The notes under the pieces were generated by a model. The model made no database searches and was not told the origin of the DNA. It saw only the letters and a program-made list of their open reading frames with translations. Below, piece after piece: positions 16,975 through 25,463 of a DNA stretch of 64,000 nucleotides. Position 1 is the first letter of the stretch. Each line of letters starts with the position of its first letter. The DNA comes from Bacillota bacterium (GTDB lineage: Bacteria; Bacillota; Clostridia; Lachnospirales; Lachnospiraceae), in NCBI GenBank assembly GCA_023437715.1, contig JAEZFK010000071.1, forward strand, positions 1-64,000, read 5' to 3'. Made by a program: the position numbers and the translations under genes.

Positions 16975-18183
16975 TTATTCATACCTCAGTGCCTCGATGG
17001 GGTCTGCATTGGCAGCCTTGGAAGCCGGATAGAGGCCGAAGAAAATTCCCACCAGGGCGGAAAAGCCTACGGCCAGGATCACCACCGAGGGCCTGACCAC
17101 AACGGTCATCTTTAAGGCTGCTCCTCCGGCTTTCACCAGAGAGGCTCCCAAAATAACGCCGATGATTCCTCCGCATGCCGACATAAGGGCCGATTCCGTA
17201 AGAAACTGGATCATAATATCCTTTGTTCTGGCTCCCAGGGCCTTCCTTATTCCGATTTCCCTGGTCCGCTCCGTAACGGAAACCATCATGATGTTCATGA
17301 TTCCGATTCCTCCTACTAAAAGAGAAATGGCGGCAATGCCTCCTACGGCGGCGGACATGCCGGAAAGCTGGGCATCAATGCTTCCCACCTGTTCCACCAC
17401 GGATATGGTCCTGATCTCCGATTCCGGCCGGTTTTTCAGCTTTGCCACGTATCTGGTCAGCTCCGCCAGAAAGCCATTCATATCCACTCCATCCCTGACA
17501 TAAAAATTTAAATCCTGAAAATAATCATTAGGCTTTGTAAGAACCGTATAGGGCAGAAAGCCGGACTGGCTCTGGCCGTTTCCCATGAGAAGGGCCATCA
17601 TGGGGGACATATCCTTATGGTACACCCCCACCACCATGTATTCCTGCGTATCCTTATTGACTGTCATCCGGAAAATCCTTCCCACGCAGTCCGCTGTTCC
17701 GAAAAGCTGTTCCGCCCCTTTGTCTTCCAGCACCACATGATTGGCAGAGCTTTTTACATCCTCTTCATTAATGGCCCGGCCATGGATAATATGTAAGGGC
17801 TGTACGTCGGTGTAATTGGAATCAATGCCCTGGAACTGGTACTTCACCTTTTTGCGGCCGTTAATGGCCTCGGTCTGGGCGGTGGCGTCGCTGTCTATGT
17901 ATTCGATTCTATCCCCGTAAATTTCCCGGACCCGTTCCATCTCGTCTCTGGTGAAATAATCAGAGGCACGGAAATCATTTACCTCCCAGGACACCATAAT
18001 CACGGCCCGGTTGACGCCTATGTCCTTACTGGCATCTGCAAAAAGATTCCTCATGCTGTCGCCCACCGATACAATGGCAATAACCGCGCTCACGCCGATG
18101 ATGATTCCCAGCATGGTCAGAAAGGACCTCATCTTATTGGCCCTTATGGCGTGAAGTGCCATAGCCATATTTTCTGTCAGCAT
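16975..18183 (-). CDS. MacB-like ABC permease, first copy
   Basis: A 402-residue permease with the same plan as the following gene: one N-terminal helix, extracellular MacB core (about 45-270), three C-terminal helices with the LLVGGIGIMNIMMVSVTERT and GIRKALGARTKDIMIQF segments. These proteins use mechanotransmission instead of moving substrate through the membrane. It overlaps the ATPase gene by 7 bases and is preceded by GAGGAGG, so it is translated together with it. Confidence 0.9.
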   Translation of the reverse strand: MLTENMAMALHAIRANKMRSFLTMLGIIIGVSAVIAIVSVGDSMRNLFADASKDIGVNRAVIMVSWEVNDFRASDYFTRDEMERVREIYGDRIEYIDSDATAQTEAINGRKKVKYQFQGIDSNYTDVQPLHIIHGRAINEEDVKSSANHVVLEDKGAEQLFGTADCVGRIFRMTVNKDTQEYMVVGVYHKDMSPMMALLMGNGQSQSGFLPYTVLTKPNDYFQDLNFYVRDGVDMNGFLAELTRYVAKLKNRPESEIRTISVVEQVGSIDAQLSGMSAAVGGIAAISLLVGGIGIMNIMMVSVTERTREIGIRKALGARTKDIMIQFLTESALMSACGGIIGVILGASLVKAGGAALKMTVVVRPSVVILAVGFSALVGIFFGLYPASKAANADPIEALRYE

Positions 18184-18962
18184 GGCTGGGCCTCCTCTTT
18201 GATGAGATTCTCCTCCGTGGAATTTTTCGGGACATTGGCCTTATCGCTTACCAGCTGTCCATCCTTAAACCGTATAATCCGCTCTGTAAATGCCGCAATG
18301 TCCTCCTCATGGGTCACCACCACCACGGTAGCTCCTTCCTTATGAAGCTTTGAAAACAGCTCCATGATCTCTGCAGAAGAAGCTGTGTCTAAGTTTCCCG
18401 TGGGCTCATCGGCCAGAATCAGGGGCGGCTCGTTTGCCAGGGCCCTGGCAATGGCCACCCTCTGTCTCTGGCCGCCGGAAAGCTCGTTGGGCATATGCTC
18501 ATACCGGCTTCCAAGGCCTACCCGCTCCAAAAGCTCAAGGGCCCGCTTCTCCCTGGATTTTCTGGAAATATGGGCGTAGGTCATGGGCAGCTCCACGTTT
18601 TTTAAGGCGGAGGTTCTGGATATGAGATGAAAGGACTGAAAGACAAATCCTATCTTGCGGTTTCTGATGGCGGACAATTCATCAGGGGACAAATTGGCCG
18701 TATCAGTGCCGTCCAGGTAATAATGGCCCATGGTAGGCCGGTCCAGACAGCCCAGAATGTTCATCAGGGTGGATTTTCCTGATCCGGACTGTCCCATGAT
18801 GGCTACAAATTCTCCCCGCCGGATGGTCAAATTCACCCGTTTTAATCCGAGGACCTTAATGGAGCCTGTGTCATAGATCTTCACAAGATCCACCAGCCGG
18901 ATCAAGTCTTCCCTGACTGTTTCCTTTTTACCGGCCGGATGCTTATTTTTTCTTTTCCACAT
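18177..18962 (-). CDS. MacB/LolD-type ABC ATPase
   Basis: A 261-residue ATPase. A basic N-terminal extension (MWKRKNKHPAGKKE) is followed by Walker A GQSGSGKST, the Q-loop in FVFQSFHLI, signature LSGGQRQRVAIARAL, Walker B LILADEPTGNLD and the switch His in VVVVTHEED. It powers the two permeases encoded right after it, with the adaptor encoded 13 bases ahead. The family pumps peptides, antibiotics or lipids out of the inner membrane. Confidence 0.93.
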   Translation of the reverse strand: MWKRKNKHPAGKKETVREDLIRLVDLVKIYDTGSIKVLGLKRVNLTIRRGEFVAIMGQSGSGKSTLMNILGCLDRPTMGHYYLDGTDTANLSPDELSAIRNRKIGFVFQSFHLISRTSALKNVELPMTYAHISRKSREKRALELLERVGLGSRYEHMPNELSGGQRQRVAIARALANEPPLILADEPTGNLDTASSAEIMELFSKLHKEGATVVVVTHEEDIAAFTERIIRFKDGQLVSDKANVPKNSTEENLIKEEAQPC

Positions 18963-18975
18963 ACTGTCTCCCCCT

Positions 18976-20424
18976 TTACCGGACGGACGGAACCGCGGTC
19001 ACGGTCATGCCGTCTGTAATCATTTCAGAGGGGGCGTCAATGATCTGCATTCCTTCCGTAAGGGCCCCTTCCTCTGCGGGTATGACCTCCACCTGGATGT
19101 CGCTTTCCACTCCTGTGGTTACCCCGATGAGCTTCACCGTATTCTGGTCAACAGAAGCAATGGCCATGGTTCCGTCCGGCTTCTGGATCAGGGCGGAAAT
19201 AGGAACCACCCATGCATCCTCCGCCTTTTGAAGCTCAATTTTTGCCTTTGCGGTAATGCCTGCGATCAGGCGGGTATTCTGGTCCATGATGCGGATGGTG
19301 GTGGGAATAACCCGTTCCGTTGAGCCGTTTCCCTTTTCCTCACCTGTGGGAGATATGGCGGTCACCTCTCCCTTTACGGTCTCCCCGTTTAAAATATCGG
19401 CGCTGATCTCCACCGGCTGGCCGATGGCCACCTTGCCGATGGAATATTCGCTTACATTGATCTTCATTTCCAGCACATCCAGATTGTCAATGATGAACAT
19501 GGGCTTATCGTCATCGGTCTTATCCGCAAAGCGTCCCACCTTGCAATTGACCCGCACAACGGTCCCGGCTATGGGGCTGGTGACCCTGGTGTTATTTAAG
19601 GCCTCTTTCTTCTGATCCAGCTCAAAGGCGGCTTTTTCGATCTGCAGGGCATAGGATTCATTGGCAACTGGCCTTCCGTCCTTTAATGTATAGAGGCTCA
19701 TGGCTCTTTGAGCATCATTCAGGGAATTGGAAGCGGCTTCTAAATCCACCTGGGAAATGTCCCCTCCCTGGAAAAGGATGAGGTTCCTGTCATAATTGGC
19801 TTTTGCTGTTACGTAATCCTGTTTTGCTTTCGCATATCCGTTTTCCGCTTCCAGCTGCTTATCCTTATATGTACTGACTGCCAGGTCATAATCGTTTTGA
19901 GCGATATCCACTTCCTTTTTGGCATCCTTGTCATCCAGGGTCGCTAAAAGCTGGTCCTTTTCCACCCGGTCGCCTTCCTTGACCGGAAGCTCCAGTATCT
20001 CCGCATGAAGGTTGGAAACCACCTCCACGCTGTCCGTTCCCTGGACAGGGCCGCTGACGGATAGCATTTCCACCACCTCTCCTTTGGAAAGAGGCGTGGT
20101 ATTCACCACAACAGGGACGGTCTTGCCGCCTGAAAGGATGCGGAAAGCTAGGAAAATCACGATGGCGGCAGCTCCTCCGGTCAGAAGCTTTCTCTTTTTA
20201 CTCCATTTCTTTCCTTTCCGTTTCTTTTTCTTTTTTCCGTTTCCTTCCTCAATCATAAGAGCTTTTAATTCCCTGTCAAAGTCTTCATCCTCCATGGGGG
20301 CGGCTGGTTCGCCTTCATAGATTTCATCCTCCATAAGAGCCTCCGGTTCTCTTTCAAAGGCTTCGTCTTTTCCCAAGCCCGCCGCCTCATTGTTTTCATT
20401 TTCTCTGTGCCTTAACAATTTCAT
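18976..20424 (-). CDS. MacA-like adaptor with acidic tandem repeats in its cytoplasmic tail
   Basis: A 482-residue membrane fusion protein, first gene of the MacAB-like operon. The ATG at 20424 is preferred: AGGAGG ends 9 bases before it, while the longer frame would start at a TTG. The tail is unusual: residues 20-58 contain three 13-residue acidic repeats, followed by a strongly basic block KKKKKRKGKKWSKKRK and then the transmembrane helix (about 88-105). Outside come the lipoyl halves (EILELPVKEGDRVEKDQLL and VTSPIAGTVVRVNCKVGRF), a helical hairpin with GDISQVDLEAAS, a beta barrel and a membrane-proximal domain. Adaptors of monoderms lack an outer-membrane partner. Confidence 0.88.
   Translation of the reverse strand: MKLLRHRENENNEAAGLGKDEAFEREPEALMEDEIYEGEPAAPMEDEDFDRELKALMIEEGNGKKKKKRKGKKWSKKRKLLTGGAAAIVIFLAFRILSGGKTVPVVVNTTPLSKGEVVEMLSVSGPVQGTDSVEVVSNLHAEILELPVKEGDRVEKDQLLATLDDKDAKKEVDIAQNDYDLAVSTYKDKQLEAENGYAKAKQDYVTAKANYDRNLILFQGGDISQVDLEAASNSLNDAQRAMSLYTLKDGRPVANESYALQIEKAAFELDQKKEALNNTRVTSPIAGTVVRVNCKVGRFADKTDDDKPMFIIDNLDVLEMKINVSEYSIGKVAIGQPVEISADILNGETVKGEVTAISPTGEEKGNGSTERVIPTTIRIMDQNTRLIAGITAKAKIELQKAEDAWVVPISALIQKPDGTMAIASVDQNTVKLIGVTTGVESDIQVEVIPAEEGALTEGMQIIDAPSEMITDGMTVTAVPSVR
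20251..20367 (-). repeat. Three 39-base repeats coding for 13-residue acidic units
   Basis: The units are DEAFEREPEALME, DEIYEGEPAAPME and DEDFDRELKALMI at residues 20-32, 33-45 and 46-58 of the adaptor. They share DE at the front, an aromatic residue at position 4, and a Met near the end, so they are real if imperfect repeats within the cytoplasmic tail. Confidence 0.75.
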
Positions 20425-20566
20425 GTACTCTTCCCTCCTGATGCGTGACAAGTTTCATTCTTCCTTATTCTAACGGAACCTTATAACAATTAGTAGTATG
20501 AAATTCTTATAATTTTCTAAACATTTCCATTATTCCGCTTAATATGTAAAGAAAAGAGGGAGAAGG

Positions 20567-20611
20567 GAAAAAGAATGCCGGAGAAAAGGGCTTTCTCCGG
20601 CATTCTTTTTC
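20567..20611 (-). terminator. Strong intrinsic terminator of the sugar ABC operon
   Basis: A perfect 20-base stem (20567-20586 with 20592-20611) with a 5-base loop, flanked by T-rich sequence on the minus strand. It lies 13 bases after the stop of the substrate-binding protein gene and insulates it from the adaptor operon that starts at 20424. Confidence 0.9.
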
Positions 20612-20623
20612 TTTCCTGTTTCA

Positions 20624-21715
20624 TTAATAAACTGATTTCCACTCGTTAATATTGGCGCTGTCAAATTTAAATGGAGGCCCAAGGATAATCTCTGTTCCGC
20701 CGTCTGAGGCTTCGATCACCTGGTAATCTCCCATTTCCCCTGCGGTGAACTTGTCACCGGCTTTGCCTGTGATGGCGCCGTCTACCAGGGCGATGGAGGT
20801 ATAAGCTCCCAAGGAGCCTACGTCAATGGGATTCCATAAGTACATGTAGGGGCAGGAATGAGCGTCATCGTTGCCGATGTATTCCGCCATCTCTGAGGGT
20901 AATCCCAGGCCGGTCAGTTTCACTTTGGATTTCTCATCCTGAAGAACCTTTGCTGCGGCATTGATTCCGACGGTGGTAGGCGCACAGATCACCTTTAAAT
21001 CCGGGTATTTGGACAAAAGGGCCTGAGTCTGGTCCGTGGATTTCTGGGGCTCGTCATCACCGTAGGCGACCTCTACCAGATTGAGCTTTGAATACTTCTC
21101 TTGTTTCATGACCTCTTTCATGGCTTCAATCCAGGCGTTCTGGTTGGTAGCCTGGGATGTGGCGGAAAGAATGGCCCAATCCCCTTCGCCTCCTGAAATA
21201 TCGTAGACGGCATCCATTAAGGCCTGGCCGATTTCCGTTGTTCCGGCCTGATTGACAAAGGTCTGGCGGCTGTCCTTATTCACCTTGGAATCCAGACAGG
21301 AAACCTTGATTCCTGCTGCCATGGCCTCTTCCAAAGCCGCCTGCAGGGCATTCTCATCATTTCCCGCAATGCAGAGGGCGTCCACGCCCTGAGAGATCAG
21401 AGACTGGATAACAGAAACCTGGGCGTCTGCCGTAGCCGACTCCGGATGCTTGATGATGCAGGTTCCGCCTTCTGCCTCAATGACCTTCTGAAAGCCCTGG
21501 GCCATCTTTTCATTGTAAGGGTTGCCTGCCGCCTTCGTAACGATGGCAAAGGTCTTTCCGGCCGCTCCCCCGGCCCCTGCTCCGTCCTTGGATGCAGCCT
21601 CGGTTTTCTGAGGGGACGCCGTAGTTTCCGCGGTGCCGCTTTTACTGCCGCAGCCTGCAAGGATTCCTGAAATCATAGCGGTACACAGGAATGCACAAAC
21701 CATTTGTTTTCTCAT
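20624..21715 (-). CDS. Sugar ABC transporter substrate-binding lipoprotein, rhamnose (RhaS) type
   Basis: A 363-residue extracellular binding lipoprotein. The start at 21715 is chosen for GGGAGG 10 bases upstream and because the product then opens MRKQMVCAFL with the lipobox LAGC (Cys22). A Ser/Thr/Ala linker leads into a periplasmic-binding fold of the ribose/LacI class: TFAIVTKAAGNPYNEKM, IAGNDENALQAALEEA, CLDSKVNKDSRQTFVNQ. The C-terminal ILGPPFKFDSANINEW resembles rhamnose-binding RhaS proteins; autoinducer-2 binding proteins are related. It is the last gene of the operon, after two permeases and the ATPase. Confidence 0.88.
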   Translation of the reverse strand: MRKQMVCAFLCTAMISGILAGCGSKSGTAETTASPQKTEAASKDGAGAGGAAGKTFAIVTKAAGNPYNEKMAQGFQKVIEAEGGTCIIKHPESATADAQVSVIQSLISQGVDALCIAGNDENALQAALEEAMAAGIKVSCLDSKVNKDSRQTFVNQAGTTEIGQALMDAVYDISGGEGDWAILSATSQATNQNAWIEAMKEVMKQEKYSKLNLVEVAYGDDEPQKSTDQTQALLSKYPDLKVICAPTTVGINAAAKVLQDEKSKVKLTGLGLPSEMAEYIGNDDAHSCPYMYLWNPIDVGSLGAYTSIALVDGAITGKAGDKFTAGEMGDYQVIEASDGGTEIILGPPFKFDSANINEWKSVY

Positions 21716-21779
21716 GTTGAAATTACCTCCCTTTTCCATTTCTTAGTTTTTTATACTGAACACCTTCCGGTGCTGCGTA

Positions 21780-22775
21780 TCACGCTTGTTTCCGTTTTAT
21801 GCTTTTTAAGATTTCCGGTATCATGACTGCCAGAATCAGCAGAGTGCCAAGGACCACCAGGATGACCTGGGGATTCATGTTTATCTGTCCTAAGCCGATC
21901 CGGAGACAGATGATGATGAATGCCGATATCATGGCTCCGGTTAATTTTCCTTTTCCGCCTGCCGTGGAAATCCCGCCAAACACAGCCATGGCAATTGCGT
22001 CCAGCTCAAAGCCTGTTCCTGTGGTGGTATTGGCGCCGTAAAGCACCGAAACCAGAAACATGGAGCTGATGCCCGCCATCATTCCGGTAACCGAATAGAC
22101 GATCAGACGTACCTTCTGCACATGGATGCCGGAATAAAAGGATGTGGTCCGGTTGCTTCCAATGGCATAGAGCTTTCGCCCAAAGGAAGTCCTGCTTAAA
22201 ATAAAGGTGAAAATAACTGCCGCAAGCAGGACTACAAAAAAGATATAAGGAATGGGACCGATCTTTCCTGCCATGGCCCGAAAGCCGTCATTGTGCTTTA
22301 AGGACACGGAACCTCCGCTTCCCAGGGCAATTTCCGCAATTCCCCGGAATATGATCATCGTAGCCAAGGTGACAATCATGGATGGCAGCTCTGTAAACAG
22401 AGTGACGGCGATTCCGTTAAAAAGGCCGCAGGCGGTTCCCACAAGAATGCCGATCAAAACCACTGCAGGAAAGGGAACTCCCGCATTTCCCGCCAGACAG
22501 GCGACGGTCGCCGATAAGCAGACCGTGGCTCCCACGGATAGGTCGATCTCTCCCAGAATGAGGATGTAAGCCATGGGCAGCAGCAGAAACACCTCGGTCA
22601 AATACTTGGGCATTTCCCGCAGCACATTGGTAAGCTTATAGCTTGGAGAGATGACCATGCAAAACAGGTTTACCACAATAAACAGAAATACCAGCACCCC
22701 TTCCCAGCTGAGAAAGCTTTTCTTCCAGCTGCGATCCGCCTGAGCAGATATAGTTCTTCCCGATTTTCCCGCCAT
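21780..22775 (-). CDS. Sugar ABC transporter permease (RbsC/RhaQ family), second
   Basis: A 331-residue permease with about ten helices of the branched-chain/ribose permease superfamily. Typical segments are ILGEIDLSVGATVCLSATVAC, the loop GSNRTTSFYSGIHVQKVRL that contacts the ATPase, and AMAVFGGISTAGGKGKLTGAM. It starts 3 bases after the first permease gene stops, with GGGAG ahead of the ATG. Two different permeases in one operon is the arrangement of rhamnose and autoinducer-2 importers, unlike ribose systems with one. Confidence 0.92.
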   Translation of the reverse strand: MAGKSGRTISAQADRSWKKSFLSWEGVLVFLFIVVNLFCMVISPSYKLTNVLREMPKYLTEVFLLLPMAYILILGEIDLSVGATVCLSATVACLAGNAGVPFPAVVLIGILVGTACGLFNGIAVTLFTELPSMIVTLATMIIFRGIAEIALGSGGSVSLKHNDGFRAMAGKIGPIPYIFFVVLLAAVIFTFILSRTSFGRKLYAIGSNRTTSFYSGIHVQKVRLIVYSVTGMMAGISSMFLVSVLYGANTTTGTGFELDAIAMAVFGGISTAGGKGKLTGAMISAFIIICLRIGLGQINMNPQVILVVLGTLLILAVMIPEILKSIKRKQA

Positions 22776-22778
22776 GAA

Positions 22779-23777
22779 TCACATCTCCCTTCCTTTTAAA
22801 TTTTCCTTCTGCATCATGCGCTGTGCCACTACGTTGAAAATGATGACAGCCAGAATGATACAGCCCTTTACAGTATTCTGCACAATGGAATCAATTCCAA
22901 CAAGAGGAAGAGCTTTGGCAATGACTGCCAGAATTAGAGAGCCTAACAGGGCGCCTGCCACGGTTCCCCGGCCTCCTGACATGCTCACACCCCCAATGAC
23001 GCAGGCCGCGATCACATCCATTTCCTTTCCGTAAAGCATGTTCGGCTGTGCTGAGGAATAGACAGCCACTGCAAGAGCGCCGCATAAACCGGCCAGGGTT
23101 CCCATAAGGGTGTAGACCAGCAGCTTGATCCTCTTGGTATTGATGCCGGATACGGCTGCCGCCTCCGGGTTGCTTCCTACCGCATAAATCTTTCTTCCTG
23201 TCCTGGTCCATTTCATAACGGCAAAGAAGATAATATAGCACACCAGTACAATGGCAACAACGTTATTTAATATACCAAACCCAAGTTCCTTTTCCAATGC
23301 AAAATTCTTAAACTCTCCCAGATTTTCCGCACTGGCCCACTGGCTTTTTGCAATCAGATAGGCAAGTCCCCTGTAAATGTACATGAATCCCATGGTGGCA
23401 ATAATGGGAAGCACCTTTCCCTTTGATACCACAAGGCCGATGACCGCCCCGCACAGAGCGCCTACTAAAATGGCGATGAGAAACAGCAGGAACGTGTTAT
23501 GAATGATGTTGTATTTAAGAAGCATTCCAACGGTCATACCGGAAAGGGCCAGAGTGGAGGTGATGGAAATGTCAATCCCTCCCACCAGCAGAACGCAAAG
23601 CATTCCCAAAGCCATAATCATGATGACCGCATTGTTTTTCAGCATATCCAGAATGGATTTTGCCGTCAGAAACGATGGGCTGAACATCTGGATTACGATG
23701 CAGAGAAGCACCAGAACAAGGAAGAGACTGGCTTCTCTGGAGCCCGTGATTTTCTTTAACAAGCTTTTTTTCTCCAT
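22779..23777 (-). CDS. Sugar ABC transporter permease (RbsC/RhaP family), first
   Basis: A 332-residue permease with about ten helices. The start at 23777 is used because AAAGGAG precedes it and because it shares one base with the stop of the ATPase gene (TAATG), a coupled junction; the longer frame would overlap the ATPase by 90 bases. Motifs: VLLVGGIDISITSTLALSGM, the coupling loop GSNPEAAAVSGINTKRIKLL, and AACVIGGVSMSGGRGTVAGAL. Confidence 0.92.
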   Translation of the reverse strand: MEKKSLLKKITGSREASLFLVLVLLCIVIQMFSPSFLTAKSILDMLKNNAVIMIMALGMLCVLLVGGIDISITSTLALSGMTVGMLLKYNIIHNTFLLFLIAILVGALCGAVIGLVVSKGKVLPIIATMGFMYIYRGLAYLIAKSQWASAENLGEFKNFALEKELGFGILNNVVAIVLVCYIIFFAVMKWTRTGRKIYAVGSNPEAAAVSGINTKRIKLLVYTLMGTLAGLCGALAVAVYSSAQPNMLYGKEMDVIAACVIGGVSMSGGRGTVAGALLGSLILAVIAKALPLVGIDSIVQNTVKGCIILAVIIFNVVAQRMMQKENLKGREM

Positions 23778-25270
23778 TATTGGGAACTCCTTTCCATGGC
23801 GTACTGGAGAATGGCTTCCTGAGTTGCTTCCCCGCGGTTTAACTCTCCTGACAGCCGGCCATTGCACATGACCAGAATGCGGTCGCTCATGCCCAAAATC
23901 TCCGGCATTTCCGAGGATATGAGAAGAATTCCGTAGCCTTTCTTCGCCAGATCGCCCATAATCTGATAAATCTCAGCCTTTGCACCCACATCCACGCCCT
24001 TGGTGGGCTCATCCATGATGACGACCTTCATCTCCTGGCTTAAAGCCTTTGCAACCACCACCTTCTGCTGGTTTCCGCCGGATAGGGAGCCGGCGGGATC
24101 AAAGATGGAAACTGCCTTTGTATCCACCTCTTCCAAAAGCCGTTTTGCAGTCTCCCGTTCCATTTTTTCATTGGTGACGCCGTATTTCGCGTATTTTCCC
24201 ATGATGGGAAGGGTCACATTGCGCCCCAGGCCCCAGGGAAGGATGAGCCCTGCTCTCTGGCGGTCCTCCGGAAGAAGGACCAGTCCCTCTCTCATGGCAT
24301 CGGCCGGGTGTTTTATAAGGACCCGTTTCCCTTCTATATAAACATCTCCTGAATCCGGCTTTGTAATGCCGCAGATGCTTTCCGCCACCTCTGTCCGCCC
24401 TGCCCCTACAAGTCCTGTAAGTCCAAGAATCTCTCCCTGGTGCAGGGTAAAGCTGATGTTTTTAAAATATCCGGTCCTTGACATGTTTTCCACCCGCAGG
24501 ACCTCCGGGCCTGTCTTTACCTCCGGTTTTGGGAAAAGGTCCTTGATCTCACGGCCTACCATGGCCTTAATCAGCTCCCCATTGGTGATTCCCTCTGTCT
24601 CGTAGGTTCCGATGTACTTAGAATCCCGGAAAACAGTCACCCGGTCCGCCAGCCGGTACATATCCTCAAACCGGTGGGAAATAAAGATAATGGAGACGCC
24701 GGAGGCCTTTAACTGATCCACAATCCTGTATAGGTCCTCGGATTCATTTTTCGTCAGGGCTGCTGTAGGCTCGTCGAGAATGATGATCCTGGCCTGGGTG
24801 GAAAGTGCCTTTGCGATTTCCACCATCTGCTGCTGGGCCACACTCAAGGTCCCCATTTCATCGGCAGACTTAAAATCCGCGTTCAGCTCCTTTAAAAGCT
24901 TATCCGCTTCCTGATTCATCCGCTTCCACTGGATGACGCCGCTTTTTACGATCTCATGACCCATAAATATATTCTCTGTCACCGTAAGGTCGGGATAAGA
25001 GGTGGGATGCTGGTAAACAGCGGCGATTCCTGCCGCCTGGGCATCTCTTGGCCCTTTAAATTCCGTCTTTTTCCCGTCCAGAATGATCTCTCCCTCATCG
25101 GCCCTGTGAACTCCCGTTATTACCTTGATAAATGTGGATTTTCCCGCTCCGTTTTCCCCCATCAGAGCATGAACCTCGCCCTTTTTCAGACTGAAATGAA
25201 CCTGATTTAAGGCTTTCACGCCGGGAAATATTTTTGTAACGCCCTTTAATTCCAGAACATATTCGGACAC
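23777..25270 (-). CDS. Sugar ABC transporter ATPase, double domain (RbsA/RhaT family)
   Basis: A 497-residue ATPase with two nucleotide-binding domains. Domain one has Walker A GENGAGKST near residue 38, LSVAQQQ as signature and IIILDEPTAAL. Domain two has the degenerate Walker A GLVGAGRTE, signature LSGGNQQK and VVIMDEPTKGVD. This is the normal asymmetry of the family. Translation starts at a GTG with GGGAGG 8 bases upstream. It is the first gene of the importer operon and is divergent from the response regulator gene, with 193 bases between. Confidence 0.93.
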   Translation of the reverse strand: MSEYVLELKGVTKIFPGVKALNQVHFSLKKGEVHALMGENGAGKSTFIKVITGVHRADEGEIILDGKKTEFKGPRDAQAAGIAAVYQHPTSYPDLTVTENIFMGHEIVKSGVIQWKRMNQEADKLLKELNADFKSADEMGTLSVAQQQMVEIAKALSTQARIIILDEPTAALTKNESEDLYRIVDQLKASGVSIIFISHRFEDMYRLADRVTVFRDSKYIGTYETEGITNGELIKAMVGREIKDLFPKPEVKTGPEVLRVENMSRTGYFKNISFTLHQGEILGLTGLVGAGRTEVAESICGITKPDSGDVYIEGKRVLIKHPADAMREGLVLLPEDRQRAGLILPWGLGRNVTLPIMGKYAKYGVTNEKMERETAKRLLEEVDTKAVSIFDPAGSLSGGNQQKVVVAKALSQEMKVVIMDEPTKGVDVGAKAEIYQIMGDLAKKGYGILLISSEMPEILGMSDRILVMCNGRLSGELNRGEATQEAILQYAMERSSQ

Positions 25271-25403
25271 GGCTGCTTCCTCCCTTCTTTAACTGGGATC
25301 ATTTTACCACCGGCAAGACCCTGGGGAAACAGTACTATCTTTTGATAACGGGTAATATATTTTTGAGTTTTTCGTTAATAATATCATGAACATGGATTTC
25401 AGC

Positions 25404-25431
25404 TTGTATTTTTTGGTTATTTTGCTAGAAT
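25404..25431 (+). promoter_or_regulatory. Probable promoter of the YesN/YesM-type operon
   Basis: TTGTAT (25404-25409) and TAGAAT (25426-25431) with a 16-base spacer, 33 bases before the response regulator ATG. The other half of the divergent region should hold the importer promoter and AraC-type binding sites, but I could not fix them. Confidence 0.5.
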
Positions 25432-25463
25432 AATAATGAATAAAATGCAGGAAGGAGACCCTT

